Assembly (NCBI GenBank): GCA_026636295.1
Contig: CP089453.1
Coordinates: 930,001-994,000, forward strand
Source of the DNA: Medakamo hakoo
Taxonomy: Eukaryota > Chlorophyta > Trebouxiophyceae > Coccomyxaceae
DNA length: 64,000 bases
Direction: 5' to 3'
Shown here: positions 47,418 through 57,579 of the stretch, piece by piece
How the letters are laid out: each line of letters begins with the position of its first letter
How positions within the stretch are numbered: position 1 is the first letter of the stretch
Program-made: the position numbers and the translations under genes
The notes under the pieces: model-generated
Told to the model about the DNA's origin: nothing
Database searches by the model: none
Seen by the model: the letters and a program-made list of their open reading frames with translations, nothing else

Positions 47418-49830
47418 ATGCACGCCGCGCTGCACCGCTCGCAGCCGCCCGCGGCCGCTCGCCGGCCCGCGCCGGCCCGCACCACGGCCCGCCGCGTCGT
47501 CCGCGCCGCCGCCAACCCGCCGGACGCGCCGCCCGCCAAGGCCGGGTCCGGGTCCGGGTCCACCTGGCTGGCGTCCATCATCCAAAAGTTTGGCCCCACG
47601 ACCGAGCGCCCAGAGGCCGGCGCCATCACCGTCCTCGACTTTGAGAAGCCGCTGGTCGAGCTGGACAACCGCATCCGCGAGGTGAGGGTGGCGTGAGAGG
47701 AGAGGCCAATGCGGTGGGTGGTGGGCAGGTGGGGGAGGGAGGGTGGTGGGTGTGCGGCGGCGCGTGCACGGGAGCCTGTTGCCGGCGAGGGCGCTCGCCT
47801 CCCCGCGCGCCGAGCACCACCCGCGCGGCCCGATCTGGTTTTGTCGTCCGGGTGGGCTGTGCGCGCTCGCACAGCCGCCACGCCCATCGCCACTCAGGGC
47901 GCAGACGATGTGCACTGAGTCTGGTGCGAGCGGGCCGGGGTGAAAGGCGCTGCATGGCCGTGCGCGACGCCTTCTTTTCGCCCGGGCCCTATCCCCCCCC
48001 ACCTCTCCGCGGCCGCGACCGCAGCCAGCCGCGGGGCGTGGAGCGCGCGCGCGCAATTTTCCGTCGCCCCTTGCTCTCACACACACCCTCTGCCTCCACC
48101 CGCACCACTCACCAACAGGTCCGCAAGGTCGCCGAAGAAAACGGGGTGGACGTGACCGAGTCCATCAAGGAGCTGGAGGCCCGGGCCAAACAGGTGAGGA
48201 GGAGGGGTGGAGCGTTTCGAGCAGCAGGGGGAGAGGGGGGGGGGGGAGCGGCCGCGCGCTGCGTGTCGTCGGGCGCCAATGCGGCGTCTGCACGCCGTGT
48301 CGGACGGGGTGGCGCCCACCCACATTGGCGTGGTTGGGTGCGGGCTACGCTCTGAGAGCGGGAGGCGTGGCCTTGGGCCGCGTGTGCGGCGCCCGAGGGG
48401 GGGCCGCACGAGCCGGGCACGCGGGCGGCGGCCCGGGCGCTCCCGCCCTTCCCCAGGCCCGCCCCTCCCACTCACTCCCGCCTCCCCCACCCACCCCACC
48501 ACCCCCACCAACAAAACACCACACAGCTCCGCCGGGACACCTACTCCCGCCTGACCCCCACCCAGCGCCTCCAAGTCGCCCGCCACCCCAACCGCCCCAC
48601 TTTCCTGGACATCGCCCTCAACATCTCCGACAAGTTTGTCGAGCTGCACGGCGACCGGGCGGGCCTGGACGACCCGGCCATGGTGTGCGGCCTCGCCTCC
48701 ATCGACGGCGTGTCGTTCATGTTCATCGGCCACCAGAAGGGCCGCAACACGAAGGAGAACATCTACCGCAACTTTGGCATGCCCCAGCCCAACGGCTACC
48801 GCAAGGCCCTGCGCTTCATGCGCCACGCCGACCACTTCGGCTTCCCCATCGTCACGTTTGTGGACACCCCCGGCGCGTACGCGGGCAAGGCCGCGGAAGA
48901 GCTGGGCCAGGGCGAGGCCATCGCCGTCAACCTGCGCGAGATGTTTGGGTTCCGGGTGCCGATCATTTCGGTGGTCATTGGCGAGGGCGGGTCCGGCGGC
49001 GCGCTGGCCATCGGGTGAGTGGGGGATGGGGGTGAGGGTGTGGGGATGGGGGGATGGGTGGCGGGGGATGGAGGGGGGCGGGTGTGCCGCGCGCCGCCTG
49101 GGTGGGGGAGACGTGACTTTCCTCACCGCCTCACCGCCCGCCGCCACCCCTCCCCAACAACGCCAGGTGCGCCAACAAGAACCTGATCATGGAGCACTCG
49201 GTCTACTACGTCGCCTCGCCCGAAGCGTGCGCCGCGATCCTGTGGAAGTCGCGCGACAAGGCCGGCGCCGCGACCGAAGCGCTGCGCATCACCTCGTCCG
49301 AGCTCGTCACCTTTGGCGTCATGGACGACATCGTGCCCGAGCCCCTGGGCGCCGCGCACGCCGACCCGGTGGCCGCCTTCCCGGCCATCAAGACCGCCAT
49401 CATGGACGCGTACGCCGAGTACGCGGGCCGGGACGGCGACGACATCCGCCTGGACCGGTACGCGAAATTCCGCAAGCTGGGCCAGTTTGAAGAGTTCCTG
49501 GTGGCGGGCGGCAAGTGGCGGGAGGCGCGGGCGGCGCGGGAGGGCGCGCCCGGCGCGCGCACGGCCGCCGGCACGTGGGCGCCCACCCCCGACGACGCGG
49601 CCCTGATCGAAGCGATCGTCGACGCGGACGAGGGGTGGGCGGAATGCCTGCGCGGCAAGGACGAGTGGGTGATGAAGCCGTCCCAGCCGCCCGGCCTGCT
49701 GCGGTCGGGCGTCATGGAGACGGGCGTCGCCCTCGCCGAGGTGGCGCGGTCGCTGGGCGGGGCGGCGGCGGGCGCGGTCGAGGAGCGGCGGCGCCGGCAG
49801 GCCGAGCTCGCGCGGTCGGCCGCTGAATGA
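47418..49830 (+). CDS. ACCA: Plastid acetyl-CoA carboxylase carboxyltransferase subunit alpha
   Basis: Alpha subunit of the carboxyltransferase of the bacterial-type, multi-subunit acetyl-CoA carboxylase that makes malonyl-CoA for plastid fatty-acid synthesis. Four exons: 47418-47681, 48119-48193, 48527-49014 and 49167-49830, in phase; 496 residues. The first exon holds a transit peptide ([20 protein letters not shown]...). Seen: [119 protein letters not shown] and [18 protein letters not shown]. The C-terminus extends about 140 residues past the bacterial core. Donors are GTGAGG, GTGAGG and GTGAGT. Strong pointer to the green lineage. Confidence 0.96.
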
Positions 49831-50322
49831 GTGGAGAGGTTGAGTGAGGGGTGGTGGGGGCGTGGGGAGTGGCGTGGGTGGGGGGGGGAGGCGGAGGGGG
49901 GCGGGAGGCGGCCCGGGTCTTCCCAGCCCGGCGCTTCCTCCTCCCTTGGCAGAGGTGGGGAGGAAATGGCCCTTTTTTTGCTTTTGGGGAGGCGTGTCCG
50001 GGAACGTGTGTGTGCGTGGAGCAAGAGAGCGCGGACGACCAGCCGGGGGGGGGGGGGGGGTGAGAGCATGGAAACACACGGGAGCCCGACGAGCGTCATT
50101 TTTTTCATTCGTATGAGCCTCACACACACAGCAGCGGGTTGAGGCTGCGTCGCGGCGGGACGGCTTTTCTGGCGGGACGACGACGACGAGCGGCGGCGGG
50201 GCGGGGACGGGAAAACTCGCGACCACCGCTCTCTGCACCATCCCGCGGTTCTGAAAAATCTTCAACACTCCCTTCCCCACGCCGCCCGCCCGCCTGCCGT
50301 CGATTTGAGGGACACGCCCGCC
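49831..50322. other. 492-bp convergent spacer with 16-G run
   Basis: Between the stops of ACCA and TIM8. G-rich at first, with a T-run at 49974-49980, a run of sixteen G at 50045-50060 and a lower-G+C patch (50100-50130). Small frames are present on both strands but none has splice, start or similarity support. Confidence 0.45.
50045..50060 (+). repeat. Sixteen-base poly-G run
   Basis: Uninterrupted G homopolymer in the ACCA/TIM8 spacer; a likely length-variable site and a sequencing-error hot spot. Confidence 0.9.
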
Positions 50323-50913
50323 TCACTCAAACAGCCCGCCCCCACTCCCACCCCCGCCGTCCGCCCCCGCCCCCGCCTTGCTCTGGAAGCGTTGCACGAT
50401 GAACTGGGTCGTTTCGATGAAACGTTTCGCGCAGTCGGCCATGCACGCGCCCTCCCGCGACGACAGCGACCGGCCCGGGTAGCCCACGCACTTGTCCCAG
50501 CAGACTTCTGTGACGCGGGCGACGGTCTGCTGGATCTGTGGGTGTGTGCATGTGGCAAGGGTGTTGGGGGGGTCGTGGTCAGCGACGGCGGGGCTTCTTG
50601 GTCCAGGCACGGAGGGAGGGAGCAAAACAGCAGGGCGGGGAGGGAGAGGGGTGGTCGGCCGATGCAGAGGGACAGAAAAACCGACGACGCAGCGCTGACC
50701 TGCACGCCACACTCCGTGCACGCTGCCCCACAGTCACAGTACGCGCGTCCACTCATCGGCCACGCCACCTAAGCCGGGAAAGAATGGGAGACGGGCGGTG
50801 GCCACGTTTGCCAAAAAAAACTAGCCGCGCTTCTGTCTTCTTACCTGCGCTTTCGCCTGCTCCTGTTGGATAAACTCCGCGAGCTGGGGGCTGACCTTGC
50901 CACCGTCAGCCAT
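50323..50913 (-). CDS. TIM8: Small Tim chaperone Tim8
   Basis: Small Tim proteins guide hydrophobic precursors across the mitochondrial intermembrane space, Tim8 together with Tim13. Two exons on the minus strand, 50845-50913 and 50323-50535, joined in phase 0; 93 residues, as expected. The twin CX3C motif is present: EVCWDKCVGYPGRSLSSREG and ACMADCAKRFIETTQFI. The N-terminal helix LAEFIQQEQAKAQ matches the family. A Gly-rich tail ends the protein. The 309-bp intron contains a 69-nt segment bounded by AG and GT, open in phase 0 and rich in cysteine codons; normal Tim8 has no such insert, so I left it out. The donor GTAAGA is one of few GTA donors here. Confidence 0.92.
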
Positions 50914-51035
50914 GGTTTGACGGGGAGAGGAGGGAAGGGCGTGGGTGGATGTGCTCCCTCTATTAAAAAAAAAAAGGCAACAGTGCAGGCCACTCAATCC
51001 CCAACCTCCTCCCTCTCCTTTGCTTTCGTCTCCCA

Positions 51036-53158
51036 TCACCCCGTCACCGCGCCGCCCTCCGTCTCGCCGCCCTCCCCGACCGCCGTCCACACCAGCACGG
51101 GCGCCCGACAAAACGGACACTTGGGCGGTCGCCGGTCCGTGTCCACCAGGCCGATCGCGCAGGCCAGGCACAGGGCGTGGCCGCAGGCGGAGGGCGCGCC
51201 CTCGCTCTCGGTCGCGGCCACGCGCGGCGGCGCTTCCCAGCACACGCCGCAGCAGGCGGCGTGGTTGCCCGCCACAGCGCCGTCCACTTCTGCGTCGGAG
51301 GCTTGCAGAGTGCACAGGCCGCGCATCTGGCCGTCGCGGACGGCGTAGGAGGCGAGCGTGGCGAGCGTGTGCGCGCCGTGAGCTGGGTGGGGTGGGGGGT
51401 GGGTGGGGTGGGTGGGGTGGGGTGGTGCGAGAATGAGGGCGGGGAGAGGCACGCGCGGCCCGACCAAACACCCCCCCCGCCTGCCCCATCCCTCACCTCC
51501 GTCCATGAAGACCAGGCGTTCAATGGCCCGGTCAACGACCGCGCCGGGCGCCAGGACGCCGCTCAACTCCCGGTGGCCCGCCCGCCAGGCCGCGTGGTAG
51601 GGCAGCTGGCCGTCTTCGTCCGCGGCCGACCGGGCGTCGTGGCGGTGGCGGGTGGACGGAGGGGGCGGCGGCGGGGGCGGGGCGGGCGCGTCCACCACCG
51701 TCCCATCGGACGCCGCCGTGCCAGCAGTGGAGGACGCCGTGGAAGAGCCGGACCGGCGGCGCGGCGCCCCACGGCGGCGAGGCGTCGCCGGGGCGGTCGA
51801 ACACCCGTCCTCGCTGCCGCCGCCGCCCTCACTCCCTCCCCTCCACTCGCCTTCCCAGGGCCGGCGGCAGCCGACGGGGTGTGGGCTGGAGGCGGGACCG
51901 GCCGCCACCGCCGCGGACAGCAAGGCCAGGCAGGCGTCGGCGGAGCCGGCCCGGGCGGCCAGGTGCAGTGCGGTCGACCGGCCGGGCGCGGCGCCCGCCG
52001 CGGCGCCCGCCGCGGCGCCCGCCCGGCCTTTTCCCATGCGAGCGGTGACCGCGTGCGGGCAGGCGCCGCCGGCGAGCAAGGCACGGACGCACGCCCCATG
52101 CCCGCACGCGGCGGCCAGGTGGAGGGGCGTCACCCGGCAGGGGCCCGCACGCGCGTCAAGCGGGGGCGGAGGCGGGGGCAGACCGCCTGCCACCAGGGGG
52201 CGCGGCACGCCGGCCGACGCTCCCACGCCCGCGACGAGGGCCCGCAACGCGGCTGCCGCACCCGCAGCTGCCGCCACGTGCGCGGCAGTCGCGCCCTCGC
52301 CGTCCACGGCGGCCGGGTCGGCGCCGGCGGCCAGGAGGAGGCGCACCGCCGCGGCGTGGTTGCCCGCAGCCGCGAGGGTGAGCGGCGGCCGGGCGCCGGG
52401 CGGGGCCGGGGCGGACAGGGCGGCGGCGACGAGCGAGCCAGAGGCGTGCGATGGGCGGGGTTTGCGCGGCCGGGCGGGCGGGCAGGAGGGTCCCGCGCCG
52501 GCGAGCGGCGGCGGCGCCGGCGCGCCGCCGGCCGAGCCTGGCCGCACGGCCGGGATGGTGGCGGTGGCCGGCGCGTCGTCCGGAGCTCCGCCGCCGCCGC
52601 CGCTCGCCACCGCCGCCGCGGCTTCACTGTCCGCCGCGTCCTGGGCGGCCAGGGCGGCCAGTGCGGCGGCCAGGACGTCGACCCGGCCGGAGGCTGTGTG
52701 GAGTGTTGTGTGGGGGACGAGGGGGGGGGCAGGGGGTGCGGTCAACGGCGTGACCCCAGCGGGCGCGCGCGCGGCGCGAGGGGGGGTTTCCCAAATCCCA
52801 CCCCGCCCCCCACCCTCCATCCCTCACCCGCCGCCGCGTGGACGACCGTCCACCCGGCTCCCGTCCGCGGCAGGGCCAAGTCCGGGCCCGCTGCCTTTTC
52901 CAGGGCGCGGCGCACGCGGTCGGCCGGGCGAGCGGGGGAGGGCTGGTGGAGGAGAGCTTGTGCGGCGACAGCCTTTGGCGGCGGGCGCGGCAGGTGAAGG
53001 GGCGCCCCGCCGCCGCCGTCCGATGACCGTGTCGGCGGCGCGCCCGCGCCGCCGCCGCGGGCTGTGCACCACCAGCGGCGTGGGGAGTGCGGCTGCGGCC
53101 AGGCCTCCGCCTCCATCTGCTCCGGTGGCGGGCGTGGGGACGAGGCGGCGGCGCCCAT
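51036..53158 (-). CDS. Ankyrin-RING E3 ubiquitin ligase (XB3/XBAT-like)
   Basis: Three exons on the minus strand: 52828-53158, 51497-52693 and 51036-51382; phases fit; 624 residues. Ankyrin-type repeats run from about residue 85 (GAGWTVVHAAAGASGRVDVL) through ARPPLTLAAAGNHAAAVRLL, LLAAGADPAAVDGEGATAAH, VTPLHLAAACGHGACVRALL, STALHLAARAGSADACLALL and DGQLPYHAAWRAGHRELSGV. Near the C-terminus is a C3HC4 RING: CGVCWEAPPRVAATESEG, SACGHALCLACAIGL and KCPFCRAPVLV. This is the order in plant XB3/XBAT ligases. The start MGAAASS fits N-myristoylation, also known for XB3-type proteins. Intron 2 (114 bp) is stop-free in frame. CGI121 starts 128 bp away, divergently. Confidence 0.88.
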
Positions 53159-53286
53159 GGTTCGTGAAGCGAGACCAAGGGGTGTGGGTTTGATGGGAGT
53201 GAGAGAGAGCGGGGCGAGCGGGGCGAGCGGTCAGCCAGTGCGGTGATAAAAAAAACGGCGCGGCTCTCCACCACCACGACATCCCA
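53159..53286. promoter_or_regulatory. Bidirectional promoter region, ankyrin-RING / CGI121
   Basis: 128 bp between divergent ATGs, among the shortest such gaps in the window. A GGGCGAGCGGGGCGAGCGG direct repeat (about 53210-53229) is present. Confidence 0.42.
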
Positions 53287-54123
53287 ATGGAGGCCGACCT
53301 GGCGCTGGACGGCCATGACGCGACCCTGCGTGTCTGGCTGTTCCGGGACGTGGAGGACGTCGGGTGAGTGGACGGGCGTGGCGGGCGGAGGGTGTGTGGA
53401 CGGGCGAATGCAAGCCGGCGGCGCAGGAGAAAATACGCTCACGGAGCCCCTCCCTTTCCCTTTCACAAACTAGTGCCCTGCGCGACGCGGTCATTGCCGG
53501 TACCATTGAGCCGGAGATGACGTTCCTGAACGCGGCCATGGTGAGGCGTGGATGGAGAGAGCGGCGGGGGGCCCCATTGCTTTTGCCACTCCCAACCTTT
53601 TCCTCCCATCAACAAAACCCACTCACGTCCAGTCTCCTCCCACCACATCCATAGATCCCGGACCTGTTCACGCTGCGCCTGGCAGCCTTTGCGGCGCGTA
53701 CCGCCGTGGCAGCGGGTCGGGCGCGGACGCGGTCGCCGTACACGGAGCTGGTCGTCTGTTTGTCGAGTGGCAAGAATGTGGGTGGTTGGATGGGCGGGTG
53801 GGCGGGGGGGACGGGAGAAGGCCGGGCGTCGCGTGGCGTTCCTCACACTCGCGCGCCCCCTTACACAACAGATCTCGACCGCCCTGTCCACCTTTGGGCT
53901 GTCGGCCACCACGAAACACGTCCTCGTCGCCCGGTTCGACCCGTCCCCCGGCGACGCGGCGATCGCGGCGGGCGTCGTCAAGGGCACGCCCGCGCCCATC
54001 GCCGACCTGGGAAGCCTGCGTGACGCGGCCACACAAGCCAAAGCATACGGGGTCAGCGCGGGCGAGTACGGGACGCTGGCGGACGGTGTGGCGACCCGGA
54101 TCGCGGTGCGGGAGTGCGGGTGA
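53287..54123 (+). CDS. CGI121: KEOPS complex subunit Cgi121 (TPRKB)
   Basis: Cgi121 binds the Bud32/PRPK kinase in KEOPS, which makes the universal t6A37 modification of ANN-decoding tRNAs, and helps recruit tRNA. Four exons: 53287-53363, 53474-53540, 53655-53777 and 53872-54123; 172 residues, the normal size. Seen: ATLRVWLFRDVEDVGALRD, GTIEPEMTFLNAAMIPDLF, RLAAFAARTAVAAG, the family hallmark ELVVCLSSGKNISTALSTFG, TKHVLVARFDP and a final EYGTLADGVATRIAVRECG. Introns are 94-114 bp with donors GTGAGT, GTGAGG and GTGGGT. Identity is good though the protein is small. Confidence 0.9.
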
Positions 54124-54632
54124 CGGGAGGGGGGTGGGGTGTGGGGTGGGGAGTGGCCAGGTTGGTTTGGTTCAGTTGTGTGAGCGGAAGCGGAAAAGAA
54201 CTGTCGGGTGCGGGCGTGATGGGAGGCCGGAAAAAGGGACGCATGCGATGCGCGCATGCGGGCACACTCGACGACAAAAGAGGGGAAGAGAGGAGGTGAG
54301 CCTCCCACCTCCGTCTCCTCCGTCACAGTGCAGAAAAAAAGGTGCGAGAGCCCGCGGGCGGCCTGCGGGCGCGTCTTTTCGCTGCCTGCATGCAACGGAC
54401 GCCGCGCCGCCGTGATCCGGTCCTTGGACCGGCGATCCCTCCCTCTTTCTGTCATCCTACACACTTTCGCATTGGTGTTGTGGTGTTTGTCGAGTGGGAG
54501 CGCGGTGCGGGCAAGGCGCGGCGGCGGGCTTTTCACGGAACAAACGCGCAGCCCGAGCGCACGCGGGCCCTCTCCCGCCCACCCCCTCCCTGTCACGCCT
54601 CCCTCCCCGCCTTACGCAATCACCGCAGCGCA
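54124..54632. other. 509-bp spacer upstream of expansin 1
   Basis: Holds a self-complementary GCATGCG-rich stretch (54239-54262), a hairpin with arms GGAGGTG/CACCTCC (about 54293-54314), and a near-perfect hairpin CCGGTCC-TT-GGACCGG at 54417-54432. Ends in a pyrimidine-rich leader before the ATG. No coding gene is supported. It probably contains the expansin 1 promoter. Confidence 0.45.
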
Positions 54633-55532
54633 ATGATGAAACTGCTGTCCGCTCTCATTTTCCTGGCCGCGGGCGCGACCCGCGCCGCCGCGGGCGTCGA
54701 CTACCTGGCCTGGTCCACCCAGCCGCAGACCGGCGACGGCACGTTCTACGGCCAGGGCGGCGACGACCGCCAGGGCGCGTGCTCCTTTTCCGAAAACTTT
54801 GCCGACACGAACGGCTTGCCGTGGACCAAGGGCGTGATGACGACCATCGCGCTCAACGACGCCCAATTTGCGTCGGGCGCGGCGTGCGGCCTGTGTCTCA
54901 AGTTCCGCGGCACGGGCGAGGGCCTGGGCACGACCCCTATTTCGACGCAGTGGGCGCGCGGCTTTGTGAACAACCGCTGCCCTGAGTGCGCGCCAGGCGA
55001 CATCGACATCCACCTGGCGGGCGACGGGCGGTGGAAGGTGGAGTGGTACGGTGCGTTGACGACGGGATGGCGGATGGTGACAAGGGTTGCGCCCGCGCCC
55101 GCGCCCGCTGGAAAAAAAAAACGCGAGGGACTCACTGCCTCTCGCACCCACCCCAAAATAGCCACCCCCTGCGACGTCGGCGGCAGCCCGCTCAACTACA
55201 AAATCGTGGTTTCCAACGGGTTCTGGGCGTCGTTCGTCATCTCCAACACCGCCGTCCCCGTCGCGGCCGTCCAGGTGAAGCTGGGCGGCGCGTGGCAGGA
55301 CCTCACCCGCGCCTTCAACAACCAGTGGGCCATCCACGGCGACTGGCAGGGTGCGCTGCCCATCCCGGTCCGCGTGACGGCCGTGACTGGCGAGACTGTC
55401 GAGGACGCTATCACCGGTGTCGTGACGGAGGGGACTGTCCAGTTCACGGCCGACGGCGACGTCAGGACGGGCGCCGGCGCGCCGACGGCTGGCTTTGGGT
55501 CCAAGCCGGCCGGCCGTGAGTTCGCGGCGTGA
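54633..55532 (+). CDS. Expansin-like cell-wall protein 1
   Basis: Expansins loosen wall polysaccharides without hydrolysis, using a double-psi barrel and a carbohydrate-binding domain. Two exons, 54633-55050 and 55162-55532, joined in phase 1; 262 residues. An N-terminal signal peptide (MMKLLSALIFLAAGATRAAA) points to secretion. Domain 1 (about 22-140): QTGDGTFYGQGGDDRQGACS, CGLCLKFRGTG, GFVNNRCPECAPGDIDIHLA, whose Asp-Ile-Asp fits the conserved acidic site, and RWKVEWYATPCD, the usual domain junction. Domain 2 (about 150-262): NYKIVVSNGFWASFVISNTA, VQVKLGGAWQDLTRAFNNQW, and VRVTAVTGETVEDAI. The 111-bp intron is stop-free in frame. The last codons and stop lie in a 26-bp imperfect tandem duplication. 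Another paralogue follows. Confidence 0.88.
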   Translation: MMKLLSALIFLAAGATRAAAGVDYLAWSTQPQTGDGTFYGQGGDDRQGACSFSENFADTNGLPWTKGVMTTIALNDAQFASGAACGLCLKFRGTGEGLGTTPISTQWARGFVNNRCPECAPGDIDIHLAGDGRWKVEWYGALTTGWRMVTRVAPAPAPAGKKKREGLTASRTHPKIATPCDVGGSPLNYKIVVSNGFWASFVISNTAVPVAAVQVKLGGAWQDLTRAFNNQWAIHGDWQGALPIPVRVTAVTGETVEDAITGVVTEGTVQFTADGDVRTGAGAPTAGFGSKPAGREFAA

Positions 55533-55560
55533 GAGCCGGCCGGGAGTTTGCGGCGTGAGC
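55509..55560. repeat. Two 26-bp tandem copies across the expansin 1 stop codon
   Basis: Units at 55509-55534 and 55535-55560 differ at three positions. Each carries GCGGCGTGAG, so the stop codon context is duplicated just downstream of the real stop. Confidence 0.88.
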
Positions 55561-56226
55561 GATTGATTATTCATTCTTTTATTATAAAACGCATGTACTT
55601 AGGGGTCTGGGATCGCGCGAGTGTGCAAAACGAGCAAACGTGACGGCCTTTAATAGTTTTTTCTTTTCCCGGATGGAGCGAACGAAAAGGTTGGAGAACG
55701 CAAACGAAGCGCGCGACCGTGTTGTTTTCTTTGGCCAGACCTGCTAACGCCTGCCTCCCTTTTCCTCCCTGCGGGTCGCACGCCTGTCTTTTTCTGTTGC
55801 TTTGTTCCCCAGGTGAGTCGTTGTCACGCATTCATAGGTCGCTATGAGGGTAAACTTTTGGCCCGGGAGCGCGCAGGCGGCCCACACGACGGCCGTTTCA
55901 ACTCCCATTCGGTTGCGGCCGAAACGCGCGCCTTTGGTCACACTCCGACACGGCCGTAAGCGCGCAAGCCAACGTTTCCGCGTCCTCCACTTGGCCCATT
56001 CTGCCCAATGGCATGTCTGCGACAAGTCATGAAGCGTTGAAGTGCGGCAACAAGGGCAAGCACGCGCTCAAAGCGCGGGCGATTCGTTCGCGCGCCGTCG
56101 CGCCCACCGTCAACCAACCTCCGCCGCCACCTCAACCTCCGCCCCTCCCTCTCTCCCCCCTGCCGTCACACACACCGTCCCCGCCCTTCCCCCTTTCACG
56201 CCACAAACGCCAGGAATAAACAAAAA
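55533..56226. other. 694-bp spacer between expansins, lower G+C
   Basis: The largest gene-free stretch. It begins with an A+T-rich patch (55563-55590, ATTGATTATTCATTCTTT) unlike the rest of the window and keeps a milder base composition to about 56040. Small frames exist (62 codons at 55844-56032 plus; 93 codons at 55744-56025 minus), but their codon use lacks the strong G/C third positions of real genes here. No tRNA fold is recognised. It may hold a 3' UTR, a promoter or a non-coding RNA. Confidence 0.45.
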
Positions 56227-57579
56227 ATGAAGCTGTACCTCGCCCTGGCCGCCGCGCTCGCGTCGTCTGCGACCGCGGCGCTCGACTGGGCCGCGGTCAC
56301 CAACCGCAACCACCTGCAGTTGGGGCAGCAGACCTTTTACGGCCAGGACCCCGACCAGGACCACCAGGGCGCGTGCTCGCTGTCCGAAAACGCAGGCAAT
56401 TTTTTCAGCGCGACCGCCAACGGGTGGACGCACGGCAACCACGTCACGGTCGCCCTCAACCGCAACCAGTTGGATGGCGGGAAAGGTTGCGGCATGTGCA
56501 TTGTGTTCCGCGGCGTGCCCAACTCTGGCTTGGGGATGACGCCCCTGCCGGAGGGCCAATGGTTCCGCGGCATTGTGAACAACGAGTGTTCCGACCCGGG
56601 CTGCGGTACGTTTTGTCTTTTTCCTTTTCCGCTCGAAAGAAAAATCCCACCAGTCGGATGGAGACCCTTTCAACCTCCCTCCATCATATCCGTCACACCA
56701 CCTGCTCACGCCTCTCTCCCGCGCACGCAAACATCACCTAGATTCTGGCGCAATTGACCTTAACATCAATGGGGACGGCAAATTCAAAGCGGAGTGGTAC
56801 GGTGAGTTCGCCAAGGCGCCCTTTTTTGTGCTCCAGCGCTCGCGGGGCTGGTTCGCCCACCTCCCGTCAACCGTCGCCTCTCCCCCCTTCCTCACGCGCA
56901 ACCCCCCCCCCCTCTCACACTCCTCCCTGCAGCGATTCCCTGTGACTTTGGCACCGGGCCGTCCAAGCTCCAGTACTCGATCGTCGCCTCCAACCCGTAC
57001 TGGTTTGAGCTGGTGGTCGCCAACCACGCGATCCCCGTCGAGTCCGTCTCCGCCCTCATCGGCGGCCGCTGGGTCAACCTCCCGCGCTCGACCGCCAACC
57101 GCTTCACATACAGCGGCGACTCAGGCGAATGGAACAAAGCCGGGCCTCTGAAAGTCCGCGTGACGAGCGTGACGGGCGAAACCGTGGAGGACGCGCTGCC
57201 GACGCTCAAGGGCGGCATGGGCACGGCCCAGTTTACGAAATTCGAGCGCCCGGCCGCGCTGCCGCCGCTGGCCACGGTCTGGCCGGGATACGGCAAGCCG
57301 TGGGCAGAGCGTGTGTTCAAGGGCGTGGCGGCGAAAGGGCCCGTCATGCCCCGGCCCAAGGCGTCGCCCGACGCGGCGAAGGTCGAGAAAGCGCTGCAGC
57401 CCAACGCCGACCGCGAGGTCGAGCAGGTCGACGAGGTCGAAGAGATTGTCGCGGACGATGACGCGGCCGGCGCCGTCTCCACGGAAGCCGCGACCGACGA
57501 AGCTGAGGTTTCTGCTGCTGCCGACGACGACCAGCCCGCCACCGTCGTCAAGGCGGTCTCCAAGCTGACGCAGACGTGA
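56227..57579 (+). CDS. Expansin-like cell-wall protein 2, acidic tail
   Basis: Paralogue of the gene upstream. Three exons: 56227-56605, 56742-56801 and 56933-57579; 361 residues. Signal peptide MKLYLALAAALASSATAA. Domain 1: QQTFYGQDPDQDHQGACSLS, CGMCIVFRGVPNSGLGMTPL, WFRGIVNNECSDPGC, then SGAIDLNINGDGKFKAEWYA. Domain 2: LQYSIVASNPYWFELVVANH, VSALIGGRWVNLPRSTANRF, and VRVTSVTGETVEDALP. The exon 2/3 junction falls at the same WY-A point as the intron in expansin 1, so that intron predates the duplication; the first intron is unique to this copy. About 100 extra C-terminal residues end in an Asp/Glu-rich tail (EVEQVDEVEEIVADDDAAGA), which is unusual for expansins. Confidence 0.88.

Noticed and set aside
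50120-50326. 68-codon minus-strand frame below TIM8
   Set aside because: It overlaps the TIM8 stop, is Arg/Pro-rich and has no start context, splice or family support.
55744-56032. 62-codon plus and 93-codon minus frames in the expansin spacer
   Set aside because: Their third codon positions are not strongly G/C, unlike true genes here, and I recognise no motif.
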